This document shows, in pieces, positions 1 through 9,562 of a stretch of 64,000 nucleotides of DNA. The notes under the pieces are model-generated. The model saw nothing but the letters and a program-made list of their open reading frames with translations. It ran no database searches and was not told where the DNA came from. Position 1 is the first letter of the stretch; the number at the start of each line of letters is the position of its first letter. Origin of the DNA: Exophiala sp. HKRS030 (Eukaryota; Ascomycota; Eurotiomycetes; Chaetothyriales; Herpotrichiellaceae); contig JAHWDD010000003.1 in assembly GCA_023897205.1 (NCBI GenBank), positions 809,665 to 873,664 on the forward strand, given 5' to 3'. A program made the translations under genes and the position numbers.

Positions 1-1575
1 ACCAATATCCCAATAATTGCGGCTGGAACCACTTCTGACCATCGAAGCTCTTCGACTACTTCGGACACTTTCGCTCGCACAGCTGCTGGTAGGCCGTCTC
101 ACACTTGTTCGTGACTCTCGTCGTAAGCGTACTGGAGATCGATGTGCCCTAGCAACAAGGGGGTGATGTTGACGAATGATGGCGGCCCTGGTAGCTGCAT
201 CTTCCACCCTTTGTTGAGATGCTGGTGGTGGCTGAGTAGTTGGTCGCGTGACAAACTTGTCTCGCAGATACCTGAACACCATCTTCAAATCAAGTTCTCG
301 TTCCCAATACTCTCGTTCTCGTTGTAAATTGGTGGTTGAGTCAAGTGGAGACGAAGTCGACGCGGGTTCTTCTTCGAAACCCCAGATCTCAGCATGCGCA
401 GGGTCCTGAACGGTCGGCGGGAAGTTGGGGGTCAAGACCGATGTCATTGTGTCCTTGATCTGAGACTCTGGACGAGTACTTGGGGCCAATCGAGGTTTGG
501 GTTGAGGCACGGACACGGGCATGCCGGCATAGTCAGGACTGCGAGAATAAGTGGTGAAGGGTCCTGAATGAGGCGAGATTTGGTGGACGAAGACACCCAG
601 TTCTCGTGCAATTCGTTGCAGGAGTTTGTCTCTCCACGTATAATCTTCGGTGCTGGTGACATCTGGCATTTGTTCGGGAATGGTAGGCAAAGTCCTGCTC
701 GATGATGGCAGATTCTCAACCTCTTCCGGGAGAGACTCTCCAAAGATGACAGATAGCAATGGCTCATCGATACCGATAACGTCACGGATAAACTTTCTCG
801 TGATCCTTCTCCAGAAGGGTTCGGATTCTTCACTGTCTTCCTCAGGCTTCGATAGATAATCACTTTGTCTAGGTGTTGACCCAAGGATATCATCGTTGAT
901 CGAGGCGTGACTGTCCTGATAGGTGGATTGCTGGGAACCCCGTCGTAATCGTCGTCGGGTTTCTCGCTCTACCTCATCCATCAGAGCCTGGCTTTGCTCC
1001 ATGCGCCATCTCTCGATCCGCATCCGTTTCTCTTCACTCGCCTGTTGCTCGATCTCGTCGATGGTATCAAGTCTTCTTTGTACACTTGAAGGCCGGCGGT
1101 GATGGCCATCATGCTTCCTCTTGGAGTTGAAAGCCTCATGTTGCCATAACTGTTCAAGGACAGGAGGGCTGGAAGCAGGAAAGGTTCCCAGTCCATCATG
1201 AGTTGGTAGGACTGCGCCGTGGGTCTGTTGGGATATGGTGGGGTAGAGCGGTGGTTCTCGGAAGGCATGTAATCCGTCGTCCAAACTATCGAGCTCACCA
1301 TCTTCTGTGACATCCTCTTCAAACACAGATGACTCCAGCCTGCCTGACCTCCCTGCCGTATTCAATGATACATCGCTCGCCCTGGACAGGCCAGCTGTCT
1401 GGGTGGTATGGGTTCGGGTAATGGTGGAGTCGGCAGTGGACGGAGTGAAGAGGATCCATTCTTGCGAGTCCTCTACCGTGGCCCGCTGCTGTGAATGATA
1501 TGATGATGATGATTCTTGTGATTGAGCATGATTGATGACGATGGGACGAGGTGCGGCGGATTGCTGGAAGGCCAT
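1..1575 (-). CDS. Unknown conserved-looking protein, 3' end beyond window
   Basis: A single frame stays open from the ATG at 1575 to the left edge, giving 525 codons with no stop, so the C-terminus is missing. I do not recognise a named family. The N-terminal 170 residues are Ser/Thr-rich and low in complexity. A short charged helix, probably coiled coil, lies at about residues 170-212. A more ordered block at about 255-286 reads FWRRITRKFIRD followed by a hydrophobic IGIDEPLLSVIFGE stretch. Near the C-terminal part is a second helical block (YWERELDLKMVFRYLRDKF). No signal peptide or membrane segment is visible. The ordered islands inside disordered sequence look like a scaffold-type fungal protein, which is inference. 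The ATG is the first in frame and lies downstream of a long leader with no coding signal. The frame is certain; the function is not. Confidence 0.8.
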   Translation of the reverse strand, partial: MAFQQSAAPRPIVINHAQSQESSSSYHSQQRATVEDSQEWILFTPSTADSTITRTHTTQTAGLSRASDVSLNTAGRSGRLESSVFEEDVTEDGELDSLDDGLHAFREPPLYPTISQQTHGAVLPTHDGLGTFPASSPPVLEQLWQHEAFNSKRKHDGHHRRPSSVQRRLDTIDEIEQQASEEKRMRIERWRMEQSQALMDEVERETRRRLRRGSQQSTYQDSHASINDDILGSTPRQSDYLSKPEEDSEESEPFWRRITRKFIRDVIGIDEPLLSVIFGESLPEEVENLPSSSRTLPTIPEQMPDVTSTEDYTWRDKLLQRIARELGVFVHQISPHSGPFTTYSRSPDYAGMPVSVPQPKPRLAPSTRPESQIKDTMTSVLTPNFPPTVQDPAHAEIWGFEEEPASTSSPLDSTTNLQREREYWERELDLKMVFRYLRDKFVTRPTTQPPPASQQRVEDAATRAAIIRQHHPLVARAHRSPVRLRRESRTSVRRPTSSCASESVRSSRRASMVRSGSSRNYWDIG

Positions 1576-3117
1576 GATCTCCAACCCGCTGATGTACGGG
1601 TTGGTCGTGCTACCAACGCACGAGGATTAGGGGAGTCTTTGTAGGCGCAGAGACGGGTGAGGCAAGACGGAGGAGGTTCTTTGTTGCCCGGTCTTTGTGT
1701 ATTCTATCGACAATACCAAAGTTCGTGAAGGCGTCCAAGCGTGGAGTGCCTGCTCCGATATAGGCGACGCGAGGCAGTCAGAGGTCGTACCGTAGGAGAC
1801 TCGGGGGGAGATAGTCACAAGATGCGGTGGGGATGATAGAGTCGAAGTCTAAGTTGGGTTGGAGTAATTGCAGATAAATAGGGACATCCGAAGACGCGGA
1901 TGACACGGTGATGCGGTGATTGAAATAGGATGAATGAAAGGGAGAGAATATTAATCAGTGTTGGGCGAAAGAGGTTGAGTGACAGCAGTCTACTATCCGT
2001 AGGTGTCTATGCGTTGGATGGATGGGTGTTGGTTGGGATGAGATGGTGACCGAGTCATCGCTCGTATGTAATGCAATAATCGGCGCGATAAAGCACGGTC
2101 CGGCTGAATCTGGGAACCTGGAATAGTGCTGAAGAAAGGACGGATGGGGTCGTACGGAGGATCTATCGCACTCCGTCCTGTATCTCTCACTGGCCTCGCT
2201 GCCATCCTTGCTTCCGGGAGACGAAGCCGCAAGTGATGCAGCGTGACCAACGAGTGTTGCAATTCGTAGGCGAAGATGGTGTTGCATGACGCTGCTCTGG
2301 CAAATCTCCCCTGTTACGCCTATCTCTCCTGTCTCTCCTCCCGTCATCCTTCCGCCCTTCTCTGCATCCCTCTGCCTCGTGTGCCCTGGCCGTATTACAA
2401 TATTACTCACAAGGCCTCGACAGATTATCTGCTCATCCTTGCTAGCACCAGGGCTAGAAAACCTGCCCTTTCGCTGCCTCTTCATCAGCTACGGGGCCAA
2501 GCGCCATTTCCCGTCCAAATGGCCTCATCTTCATCCACCCCCTGTCGCGCCTTTCGCTTGAATATTTCTGTTTCTGGACGCCGTATTATTCAGAACCATT
2601 TGCCTCACGCTAACACGTATCCTCTTACATGATCACAAGTGAACATTCACGGGTTTCAAGGTCGTAAATTCCGAGTAAGAAGCACCTTTATCAGATAAGA
2701 AACCCGAGACGAGTCCACTGAACACCGAATCTACCACCATCTATTATGGAGTACGAGATGGTGCGCCACTTCGTCCTCGACTCGATACTGGCATAACATT
2801 ATCTAGCCCGGCACACATTACCAGGGCCGATGTATGTTCGTTTTCGTCACTTTTCAATGTACCTGTGGGGACCTGGACTTTGGCTCCAACATGACCCAAT
2901 ACGAATATTCTGCAGCGAGGAAACCGTGCACTTAGGAACGAATCATGCTCAATGGATGCGAGTCAAACTTGCAATTCTCATTTTGGACGAACCCATGTAG
3001 AACACCTGAACTGGTATCAATCATTGATTCATTTCTCGCGATGCTAGCTGGATTCAGTTATTCCACCTAGAAATACATCATGCTTCATCCCAATTCGCAC
3101 ACCGAATCACCACCCAT
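1576..3117. other. Intergenic, about 1.5 kb, no supported gene
   Basis: This stretch separates the start of the left-edge gene from the stop of the uL16 gene, both on the minus strand. It should hold the left gene's promoter and 5' leader plus the uL16 3' end. Overlapping open frames on both strands at 1955-2632 have mixed composition, no ATG in good context and no recognisable domain, so I read them as chance. Confidence 0.6.
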
Positions 3118-3905
3118 CTATGCCTCGCTAGCAACCTCGTAAGCACCGGGGAATCGCTTCATGTTCTGCTCGATGTTGCCACGGCTGCGGTGGAACTGAA
3201 CGTAGGCTCCGTCCTGGAGAAGGCGACCTTCCTGCTTCAACTTGATGTACTCCTCGCGGCGGATGGGCGTGAAACCCCAGTTCTTGCTGACAATGATCTT
3301 TTGGCGACCAGGGAACTTGTACATGGATCGTCGAAGAGCCTCGACGGCGGTGGCACGGTGGGAGTCTCGGGTTCGGACGGACAGAAGGATCTGACCAATG
3401 TTGACACGGGCGACGGTACCCTGAGGCTTGCCCCAAGCACCTCTCATTCCGGTTTGCAGTCTATCGGCACCAGCGCAAGACAACATCTTGTTGATACGGA
3501 CGACGTGGAATGGGTGTGCTCGAACGCGCATGTGGAAACCTTCCTTGCCGGCGATCTTGACGAGATACCTGGAGTTTTGTGTGTTAGAACCGCAATTCCT
3601 TCTCCTCGTTGATTTATAATACATACTTGTTGGCGCAGATACGGGCGGCTTCGAGAGCTTCAGAGCTCAATTGTTCGTACTCGTTGGAGACCATGTGCAC
3701 GCAGAGAGGGAACTCGTCGACATTGGCACGCTTTCGTCCAAGATCGAAGATTCGGATCTTGGGGTCGGGCACACCACGGTTGAATCGAGATTTCGGGTAT
3801 GGCTGCACTCAGTCAATATTTCAAAATCATCACCATAATCCGGGCATGTCATCTACTGACCTTGTTCTTGCAGTATCTGTAGCAACGAGCAGGTCTTCTG
3901 GCCAT
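3118..3905 (-). CDS. RPL10: 60S ribosomal protein L10 (uL16)
   Basis: Three exons, 3861-3905, 3627-3802 and 3118-3568, encode 223 residues, the usual eukaryotic size. The protein begins [15 protein letters not shown], then [20 protein letters not shown], followed by the conserved [23 protein letters not shown] block. It is a core protein of the large subunit near the peptidyl transferase centre and is needed for subunit joining. The two introns (3803-3860 and 3569-3626, both 58 bases) have donors GTCAGT and GTATGT and acceptors GCAG and CCAG. Intron 1 falls right after the 15-residue N-terminal exon at the KNK/PYP junction, and the second restores [11 protein letters not shown]. The ATG at 3905 gives the family N-terminus exactly. 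A CACGTG box lies 151 bases upstream. The next gene upstream, also minus, is a second ribosomal protein, eL30. Confidence 0.98.
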
Positions 3906-4732
3906 TTTGACGGTTGTTCGGAATAACTGCACTTCTTGCGAACGATGTGGTTGAGGGGAGGAAGTGATAAAAGAGGCCGTGATGTTTAAAGAGTCTGCGC
4001 CGTCGCAGGATGATTGGAAATCAACTTCGCCGCTCTGCCAAGAGATTGTGTGCGTCACGTGCAACTCCGGTCGATTCTGCTTCCGGCTACCGACTCTCTT
4101 CGAATAGTCTCGAGTAGTCGCCTATTGCCATACAACAATAGCATGTCCAAAAGTAGTCAATGTGCCTGGAATAGACGGGATTATTTCATGCCGCAGTTCC
4201 TTTCAGATGAGGATGATTATGTGAATTTTGCCTTGGGTTGGGTTTTTGGGCAACGTAGGGGCTGGCGGTACCACTGACTGCAGTGCCTCCAACGGGTATT
4301 TACTGGCGTTGACCCATTCGTAACACTCTACATGCAATACTTCGCCATTTGGACAACATACATGTCCGATAGATGCATACAATGGGGCAGTGCACCAGGC
4401 AAAGGTGCTGTACAGTGGCTAATTCGCATGGCTTGAATACATCCTCCGTCCGCAGGGAGGCAATCAGAAGGCAACAGAAAGACAAGACTGCAGCAGGAAA
4501 ACTGAAAAAGACTTCATGTCACCCAAAGGAAGCTCAATCATTGACTAGATACTTCTATGCTTCCTCTATCTGGCACCACTCGCACCGCTGGCACACTTTT
4601 TCTCCTTGTGGGGACGTTTTGGTACATGCTCTTCATGCCACACGGCCACCCATCCTCGGAACATGCTGATGAGGGTATCATTGGAAGGTTTCATTGATTG
4701 GCAGTCATCATGAGTGATGGCCTAATGGTCGT
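3906..4732. other. Promoter region of RPL10 and 3' region of RPL30
   Basis: About 830 bases without a supported gene. A plus-strand open frame at 4373-4669 (98 codons) has no recognisable domain and is probably chance. The part next to 3905 should be the uL16 promoter and contains the CACGTG site at 4056. Confidence 0.6.
4056..4061. promoter_or_regulatory. CACGTG box upstream of RPL10
   Basis: Palindromic CACGTG inside GTCACGTGCA, 151 bases upstream of the uL16 ATG. CACGTG is the core recognised by Cbf1-type bHLH factors, which are known to bind ribosomal protein promoters in some ascomycetes such as Candida albicans. Binding here is inference. The same box at nearly the same distance lies upstream of the neighbouring eL30 gene. 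Confidence 0.55.
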
Positions 4733-5199
4733 CTATGCCGCGGCGCCGAGAATGTCGGAGTCACCAGCGTCGAGGACAGCCATGGTCGAGCATCGGTAGA
4801 GCTTACCGCAAGCAGTGCCCAGTTCGATCTGGATGATATCACGTATTAGCCATAATCCCTCCAAAGCCCAGAAGAGCTTCTTCTCAGGGTCTTTTATTTT
4901 GGACTCACATTGTTGCCAGCGAAGTGGTGGACATTGGTCTTGGAAAGCATAGAGTAGTACTCGAGCTCACTCTTGCGAAGAGGAGGAGTGTTGCCGGCGA
5001 TGATGACCAGCTTGGCCTTGCCAGATCGAAGGCATTTCAGGGTAGACTTGTAGCCGAGGGTGACTGCAAGATTGTTAGATTTCTGTTCGCATTCACATCG
5101 AGCGCAGATGAGAAAGAACCAACCTTTGCCGGACTTCATCACAAGCGCCAGGCGCGAGTTGATGGAGTCGGATGTCTTCTTCGCTTTCTTTGGTGCCAT
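4733..5199 (-). CDS. RPL30: 60S ribosomal protein L30 (eL30)
   Basis: Three exons, 5124-5199, 4909-5063 and 4733-4828, encode 108 residues. The protein starts [20 protein letters not shown] and continues [20 protein letters not shown], with the family signature [19 protein letters not shown] and the C-terminus [20 protein letters not shown] followed by [10 protein letters not shown]. It is a large-subunit protein of the L7Ae/L30e fold that binds kink-turn RNA; yeast L30 also represses splicing of its own transcript. The introns (5064-5123, 60 bases, donor GTTGGT, acceptor TTGCAG; 4829-4908, 80 bases, donor GTGAGT, acceptor TCCAG) join frames exactly. Yeast-type autoregulation cannot be judged by eye here. 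The ATG at 5199 is the first in frame and gives the family N-terminus. Confidence 0.97.
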
Positions 5200-5346
5200 C
5201 GTTGCGCTCTACTGTTGATCTAGTAGGTATGAGATGGTGAGTGCGCTCCGGCGAGTTGTTGCTGGTAGAACAAAATCAAATGAACCCTCGAGTGTAAATT
5301 TCTCTGGCTTGCCCACAAATGTCTGGCCGAAATCTTGGCGTTGGAC

Positions 5347-5352
5347 CACGTG
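5347..5352. promoter_or_regulatory. CACGTG box upstream of RPL30
   Basis: CACGTG in the context GACCACGTGACTT, 148 bases upstream of the eL30 ATG. The spacing almost equals that of the box upstream of uL16 (151 bases). It is a candidate site for a Cbf1-like bHLH factor; binding is inference. Confidence 0.55.
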
Positions 5353-5473
5353 ACTTGGGCCGAAGATGTTTGCCCTGTTTGTCAGCTCGGCCAAAGAAGC
5401 CTCCAATGTTTGCAATGGGGCCCATGTTCGAGATTCGAAACTCGAGCCAGGAGTCGGGTCCGCCAATATTGTC

Positions 5474-5710
5474 CTACCGGAAATTTACTGACTGGCATGT
5501 GCGGTCGCTGCGATGCAACCCATTAATTAATGTTTTGTTCTGAATTTGTTGACCGACTGCCTGCGCCGCCTGAAGATTGACCTGCATTGCCAGCCGCATG
5601 ATCTCCAACTTCCGTAGCTGATCATCCCCATTACAATACATCTCATCGAGGCGCAGGCGCGCTTTGCCAGTCTGACCAATACCACCATTACCAGTATCTC
5701 TTCCGCCCAT
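5474..5710 (-). CDS. Possible small protein, 78 codons, unrecognised
   Basis: An ATG-started frame of 78 codons sits between eL30 and the divergent coiled-coil gene. Residues 1-60 look protein-like, with a helical run containing DDQLRKLEIMRLAMQVNLQA followed by AQAVGQQIQNK. The last 17 codons look less so, so a real gene could splice out near 5510-5530. No domain is recognised. It might equally be a chance frame in the upstream region of either neighbour. I rate it a little below even odds. Confidence 0.35.
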   Translation of the reverse strand: MGGRDTGNGGIGQTGKARLRLDEMYCNGDDQLRKLEIMRLAMQVNLQAAQAVGQQIQNKTLINGLHRSDRTCQSVNFR

Positions 5711-5860
5711 GACTTGATCGTGCTTGGGATACTATTTTTGTTTTTACCAGTCACTCTCCTTCAACTGTATTGACATCGAAGGTCGGCCCATCTACATCAT
5801 CGATATCAAGTCAAAGCGCCTTATTGACTTTGGGAAATAACACCATTTACAAGCATCAAC

Positions 5861-7702
5861 ATGTCGACCCCATCAAGGACACCCCTATCCAATTCAACAA
5901 ATTCCCCTTCGTCCCGTCGTCCTTTGAACGAGAACAGCCCGAGTAGACCCGGCCATCCGACCTCAGTGCCCGCGACCACCGGTCAAGGTCTTGCACGCAC
6001 TCCTTCTCTCCGCCAGCAACGACCTCTGCGCAAAGCACCAACGCGGACAAGTACGTCCTTTGCATCTGCCGACGACGGAAGCGAGAACGACGAAGCCAAG
6101 TCTGCAAACGCACAGTTGATATCAGACCTCAGAGAACAAGTACAGCGTGCCGAGCAGGCCTCTGAATCCTACAGAAGGCAGTTAGAAGGCATGCAGCAAC
6201 GGCTGGACGAAGCCACAGCGGAGCAGACTACGGCCGAAGAGCGAGATTATCAGAGGCAGACCGAATTGGATCGATTAAAGGCGGCACTCAAAGAGTGCGA
6301 GAGGCAATATAGAGAGCTCAAAATAACGTACGATGAAGACAAGGAGACATTCCTGCAAGAGCGCGAGAGGCAAGCTGGCAAAGAGGCGGAACTGCAAGGA
6401 GTCATTGGCAGATTGAACGAGACATTGCGCACTCGAGGCACTGAGAAGATCAACAACAGCCGCTTCAGTGCGAGTTTCTCAAAGGCCGATAATTCTGCCG
6501 ACCATGTGGAAGGGACTCGGGTACGTGACAGCGCAGCTCCGGATTTACTCCAGTCGCTCCAGCACAAAGATTCGACCATCGAGGCCCTCAAGTTTGATTT
6601 GGCGGAAGCCCAACTGAGGTTGGCCGAACAAGAACACATGGGAGATGGCCGGCTTCAATCGCTGGAAAAGGCGGTCATGGAGATGAAGATGCAAAATGCA
6701 CGATTGGTCGAAGAGAATGAGAGTTTCCAGATGCTACTTAGCGAGAAAACATTGAAGGGAGATTTCATCCATGGCCAACATCACTCCGAGGAGGTCGGTG
6801 GCATGAGTTCTTTGGCTGAAGAACTTGAATCCACCGAGGAAGCGGAGAAAACAGACGCCTTTCGAAAGCTCGAGACCGAGTATAGGGTGCTCGAAGAGCA
6901 AAACAAGGCCCTCGGATTATACATTGACAAAATCATTGGTCGTATGCTCAAGAAACCTGGCTTTGAACATATCTTCCAAGACACCGAGGAAATACCACCA
7001 ACTCCCCCCAAACGTGCAACCACGGACAAGGCACTTCCTGCGGTGCCCGATGCGCAAAATGCGGCGGCAACACCTGCATCGGCCGCTATGAGCGGGTTCT
7101 TGCAGCGAGCACGATCTGTTGTGTCACGACCTGGAGGGGCTCGACCGCGGCCAATGTCCTACGCGCAGCCGCCTTCAGCACCGACAGCAAATGAGAATCC
7201 CGATACGGCTCCCAGTATTCCACTCCATCGAGGCCAGCATCGCCGAGCAAGGTCTGACCAGGCCGAGACCGACATGGCTGCGGCTGCATTGGTTCAGCAG
7301 ATGAACCGTGGATCTCCCATGCGTACGGCCTCGGGCAGTCCTTTGAGCCCTGGAATTCGTCCGCTGAGTCCGCCAATGTCCCAAGGGCGCGGTTCGTACT
7401 TCCCTCGTGTGCCCTCGGGTCCACGTGGTGATAGTTCTGCCAACAGCGTGACCAGTGATCACAGCGAGGAACAGCGGTCAACGACCGACGGGAGCTCTAC
7501 TGCGGCGGTGTCAGGAGGAGCCCACAGTCACCAACAGCAGGCCAATATCCCTGGGGCAGTGATGAAGCAGAACCAACTCCGACCGTTGCGTCTGGTACAA
7601 ACCCAGAATGCAGAAGAAGAGGCTCAGAAGCGAGCAAACCGAAGTAGTTGGATGGGATGGCTACGAGGGAGCACAATCGAAGCACAACAACAGAATGAGT
7701 GA
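5861..7702 (+). CDS. Coiled-coil protein of unknown function, 613 aa
   Basis: An uninterrupted frame starts at an ATG preceded by CATCAAC, a good fungal context. The first 85 residues are Ser/Pro/Thr-rich. About residues 85-210 and 235-365 are long heptad-type coiled coils rich in Glu, Gln, Leu and Arg. The second coiled coil ends in an ordered segment with LGLYIDKIIGRMLKKPGFEH, followed by a disordered Pro/Ser/Arg-rich half. The C-terminus carries the short ordered motifs RPLRLVQTQ and NRSSWMGWLRG. No signal peptide or membrane segment is visible. The layout (disordered head, coiled coil, disordered tail, short terminal motif) suits a cytoskeletal or scaffold protein, but that is inference. 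No intron is needed to keep the frame. Confidence 0.85.
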   Translation: MSTPSRTPLSNSTNSPSSRRPLNENSPSRPGHPTSVPATTGQGLARTPSLRQQRPLRKAPTRTSTSFASADDGSENDEAKSANAQLISDLREQVQRAEQASESYRRQLEGMQQRLDEATAEQTTAEERDYQRQTELDRLKAALKECERQYRELKITYDEDKETFLQERERQAGKEAELQGVIGRLNETLRTRGTEKINNSRFSASFSKADNSADHVEGTRVRDSAAPDLLQSLQHKDSTIEALKFDLAEAQLRLAEQEHMGDGRLQSLEKAVMEMKMQNARLVEENESFQMLLSEKTLKGDFIHGQHHSEEVGGMSSLAEELESTEEAEKTDAFRKLETEYRVLEEQNKALGLYIDKIIGRMLKKPGFEHIFQDTEEIPPTPPKRATTDKALPAVPDAQNAAATPASAAMSGFLQRARSVVSRPGGARPRPMSYAQPPSAPTANENPDTAPSIPLHRGQHRRARSDQAETDMAAAALVQQMNRGSPMRTASGSPLSPGIRPLSPPMSQGRGSYFPRVPSGPRGDSSANSVTSDHSEEQRSTTDGSSTAAVSGGAHSHQQQANIPGAVMKQNQLRPLRLVQTQNAEEEAQKRANRSSWMGWLRGSTIEAQQQNE

Positions 7703-8623
7703 TTCATGATCATTCATGTTGGATGTACGGAGTATGTATGTATGTGCCTCTGGTAAAGAAACTTTAATGCGGCCAGGGCGGAATGATCGGGATGCTATAC
7801 GAGAATGTAGACGGGACTTAATATATACCACTCTTTGGAATGCGATGGAGATTTTTCTTTTTCTTTTTCCTTGAAGTAAGTGCTTTTTACACGAGAAAAC
7901 ACCTACAGTATTCCTACTGTACGGAGCACACGAGTCGTATATACTCGTACACTCGTATACTCGTATACCTTGTGTCAGCATGCACACTGTGTTTCCGTGC
8001 TTTTGCTTGTTACCTCGTCTCGTATTCTCAACGAATCCCGCGGGCACCTCTATTGTAAGTACCTTGACTAGGTAATTGTTGGGATGCCGTTTGCCGACGT
8101 CCTCAGAACATCGAACATCGAAACGGCGGACCGCCATACCGTCCCTCATCGTATCGCCGCCGTCTAGCCTCATGCGTCAACCGCGTCACCTCATTTGTTG
8201 ACCATTCAAAACGTCAACACTCACTCCAGTCTACGGGAACAGATGGATACTGTCTTCGTGTACGGGCCATTTGACACCGAAGATTGCGGGTTTTTTTTTT
8301 CGAGTTGCCCGTACCCAATGTTTATTGATGAATAATGACGATTGACTCATGCTACAGTTAACGCATGAAATCTTCACTTCGTCTCCCATTCGACCAGATC
8401 TTCTTTCCTGTCTTCATATAAACACATTCGTTCCGTTTGCCACGTACCCTGTTTCTGTCGGCGCTTGTATTCCCCTACGTTACACAAGTCACCATCATTG
8501 AGCTCGTGCCCCTCCCAAACCCAACGCACTCTCGACTTTACCCCTCCGCCTCTCATTTTTTTTTGGAACGAACATCATCGTACGCATATTAACAACACCA
8601 CCTCACTTGCTACTCACACCAAC
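7703..8623. other. Intergenic, 920 bases; T-rich runs and a short tandem repeat
   Basis: This is the 3' region of the coiled-coil gene and promoter of the histidine-phosphatase gene. It holds one copy of the intergenic motif TACGGAGTA (7726-7734), a polypyrimidine run at 7853-7872, a T10 run near 8291 and the 8-base repeat listed separately. The plus-strand frame from 8465 is an upstream, non-ATG extension of the next gene and is probably 5' leader. Confidence 0.55.
7943..7966. repeat. Tandem 8-base repeat ACTCGTAY, three units
   Basis: Units ACTCGTAC, ACTCGTAT and ACTCGTAT lie head to tail, with a decayed unit just before them. It is a small minisatellite in non-coding DNA. Confidence 0.8.
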
Positions 8624-9562
8624 ATGCCATCCCAACCGAGAGTCCACCTCGTCCGCCACGCCCAGGGATATCACAACCTCGGCAGCGAATTCCATTCTCT
8701 CCCGGACCCCAAACTCACGCCCCTGGGTGAATCCCAATGCGCCGACCTCCAACGAACCCACTTCCCGCCGTCCTCGCAGTCCAACATCTCCCTGGTCGCG
8801 GCCTCACCCCTCTCTCGCACCCTGCACACGGCGTACCTCACCTTCTCACCGGCCTTGGACAACGGCAAGTGCCCCCCTCTGATCCTCGCCGTCCCCGACG
8901 CGCAAGAGACGTCCGACTTCCCGTGCGACACGGGCTCCGACCCGGACGTCCTCCGGGCCCGGTGCGCCGGGCACTCCTGGCCGGTCGACCTCTCCCTCGT
9001 CGGGGAGGGTTGGAACGTCAAGACCCTCGACAACCGTTACTCACCCGCCAGCGGCGCCATCGCCCTCCGCGCCCGCGACACCCGGCGTCTCCTGCGGCAA
9101 AAGGCGCGGGAGTTGTCGGCCGGCGGCGACCAGGACGTCGAGATCGTGCTCGTCGCCCACGGCGGTTACCTCCACTACATCACCGACGACTGGGAGGAGG
9201 CCGACAAGCTGTCCGGCACGGGGTGGGAGAATTGCGAGTTCCGGACCTACACCTTCGAGTCCGATTTCGCCTCGGACGGTGACGAGGACGCCTTTTTCAC
9301 GGAGACGGTGGACTCGCGGCGCCGCCGGGGCAAGACGGAACCCCAGTTCGACCACCACACCCAAAAACGACTGTTTGAGCGGATGATGCAGGGCTGGGAG
9401 GACCAAGGTCTCCAACGGCCCGACAAGTTGGGCCCCGAGGACGAAGCCAGTCAACCCCTGGACGGCGGCGACGACGGCGACGGGCGGTCGACCGGCCAGG
9501 AGCCCGCCGCGAAGAACATGACTGTGAACAAAGCCACGGGTGAGGTCGAGGTCGTTGCGTAG
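8624..9562 (+). CDS. Histidine phosphatase (phosphoglycerate mutase-like), 312 aa
   Basis: This encodes a branch-1 histidine phosphatase superfamily protein. The N-terminus MPSQPRVHLVRHAQGYHN carries the catalytic RHA/RHG-type motif, with His12 as the likely phosphohistidine. SPLSRT at 61-66 supplies the second phosphate-binding Arg (Arg65), QETSD at about 94-98 the acidic residue, and VLVAHGGYL the second His (His179). All core catalytic residues are therefore present. The residues after about 210 are acidic and disordered, ending VNKATGEVEVVA. Fungal members of this group are usually annotated as phosphoglycerate mutase family; the substrate cannot be told from sequence. I chose the ATG at 8624 (CCAACATGCC) because the motif then sits at the normal N-terminal distance and the upstream extension looks like leader. 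The gene is strikingly GC-rich compared with both neighbours. Confidence 0.93.
   Translation: MPSQPRVHLVRHAQGYHNLGSEFHSLPDPKLTPLGESQCADLQRTHFPPSSQSNISLVAASPLSRTLHTAYLTFSPALDNGKCPPLILAVPDAQETSDFPCDTGSDPDVLRARCAGHSWPVDLSLVGEGWNVKTLDNRYSPASGAIALRARDTRRLLRQKARELSAGGDQDVEIVLVAHGGYLHYITDDWEEADKLSGTGWENCEFRTYTFESDFASDGDEDAFFTETVDSRRRRGKTEPQFDHHTQKRLFERMMQGWEDQGLQRPDKLGPEDEASQPLDGGDDGDGRSTGQEPAAKNMTVNKATGEVEVVA

Larger units (their letters stand above)
5200..5860. other. Divergent promoter region between RPL30 and a coiled-coil gene
   Basis: This 660-base gap lies between the minus-strand eL30 start and the plus-strand start at 5861. It contains the CACGTG box at 5347 and a possible small minus-strand ORF (5474-5710), listed separately. 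Nothing else is supported. Confidence 0.5.

Noticed and set aside
4373..4669. 98-codon plus frame downstream of RPL30
   Set aside because: No recognisable feature, and it lies in the expected 3' and promoter space of two ribosomal protein genes.
8737..9282. Alternative plus frame (181 codons) over the histidine-phosphatase gene
   Set aside because: Arg/Pro-rich shadow created by high GC in the real frame.
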